NCBI GenBank assembly: GCA_903849265.1 | Contig: CAININ010000093.1 | Coordinates: 1-50,192 of the forward strand | DNA: 50,192 bases | DNA from: an uncultured Acidimicrobiaceae bacterium | GTDB lineage: Bacteria; Actinomycetota; Acidimicrobiia; Acidimicrobiales; RAAP-2 | Direction: 5' to 3' | Shown: one piece after another, positions 50,191 through 50,192 of the stretch | Numbering within the stretch: the stretch's first letter is position 1 | Layout of the letters: each line of letters starts with the position of its first letter | Translations under genes and position numbers: made by a program | Notes under the pieces: model-generated | The model's input: the letters and a program-made list of their open reading frames with translations, nothing else | The model's database searches: none | Told to the model about the DNA's origin: nothing

Positions 50191-50192
50191 CG

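Overview
The window is high-GC DNA with dense, tightly packed genes and many 4-base (ATGA/GTGA) or TGATG stop/start overlaps. The gene content points to an actinobacterium: steroid-type beta-oxidation genes related to mycobacterial fadE30/ipdF/fadD3 and fadE26/fadE27, a WS/DGAT acyltransferase, an F420-type LLM oxidoreductase, several acyl-CoA ligases, and a P450 paired with a His-containing ferredoxin. An Acidimicrobiia-like lineage would fit, but no rRNA is present, so the genus is not assigned. No rRNA, tRNA, CRISPR array, transposase or phage gene was recognised.

Layout. (1) 1-2263: RNase P RNA (minus) divergent from xseA-xseB. (2) 2309-6964: acyl-CoA ligase, metallo-beta-lactamase hydrolase, a small HTH protein behind an AT-richer gene-free stretch, and a ferredoxin-reductase-type flavoprotein. 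(3) 6901-11344 (minus): MoxR ATPase, DUF58 and TgpA-like transglutaminase, translationally coupled. (4) 11511-16335 (minus): glycerol kinase-like gene, AGPS-like FAD oxidase and glpD, a coupled glycerol/glycerol-3-phosphate operon. (5) 16453-19432: Fur/PerR-like regulator, rubrerythrin, two-cluster Fe-S oxidoreductase and DUF3501, an oxidative-stress module. (6) 19471-22910: CaiB-type CoA transferase plus enoyl-CoA hydratase (minus), single-stranded DNA-binding protein plus a 63-aa protein (plus), msrB (minus). (7) 23231-29045: acyl-CoA dehydrogenase and SDR closely resembling FadE30 and IpdF, a VapBC-type toxin-antitoxin pair, a FadD3-like ligase and a zinc alcohol dehydrogenase. (8) 29165-34966: small proteins, DUF1254/1214, WS/DGAT, an acyl-CoA ligase and a co-transcribed protein of unknown function. 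(9) 35065-39008: acyl-CoA ligase, SDR, P450, ferredoxin. (10) 39037-45560: DUF6629 membrane protein, DUF2252, thiolase (minus), and a divergent acyl-CoA dehydrogenase pair behind a KstR-like operator. (11) 45581-50190: VOC protein, rhodanese, DUF4031, a thiolase-like protein without an evident nucleophile, LLM oxidoreductase and a methyltransferase.

How it fits together. Most of the right half is CoA-thioester catabolism: activation (four FadD-type ligases), alpha/beta desaturation (three acyl-CoA dehydrogenases), hydration, SDR oxidation, thiolysis, CoA transfer and P450 hydroxylation. The resemblance to the mycobacterial HIP and side-chain genes and the TnnAACnnGTTnnA site before the FadE pair suggest sterol or sterol-like substrates. 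The redox-protection genes (rubrerythrin, MsrB) suit an aerobe.

Two sequence-wide patterns stand out. First, several genes have a TANNNT hexamer ending exactly 6 or 7 bases before the start codon, the geometry of leaderless transcription. Second, short tandem repeats recur at gene boundaries and protein termini, including three separate intergenic arrays of exactly three 12-bp units.
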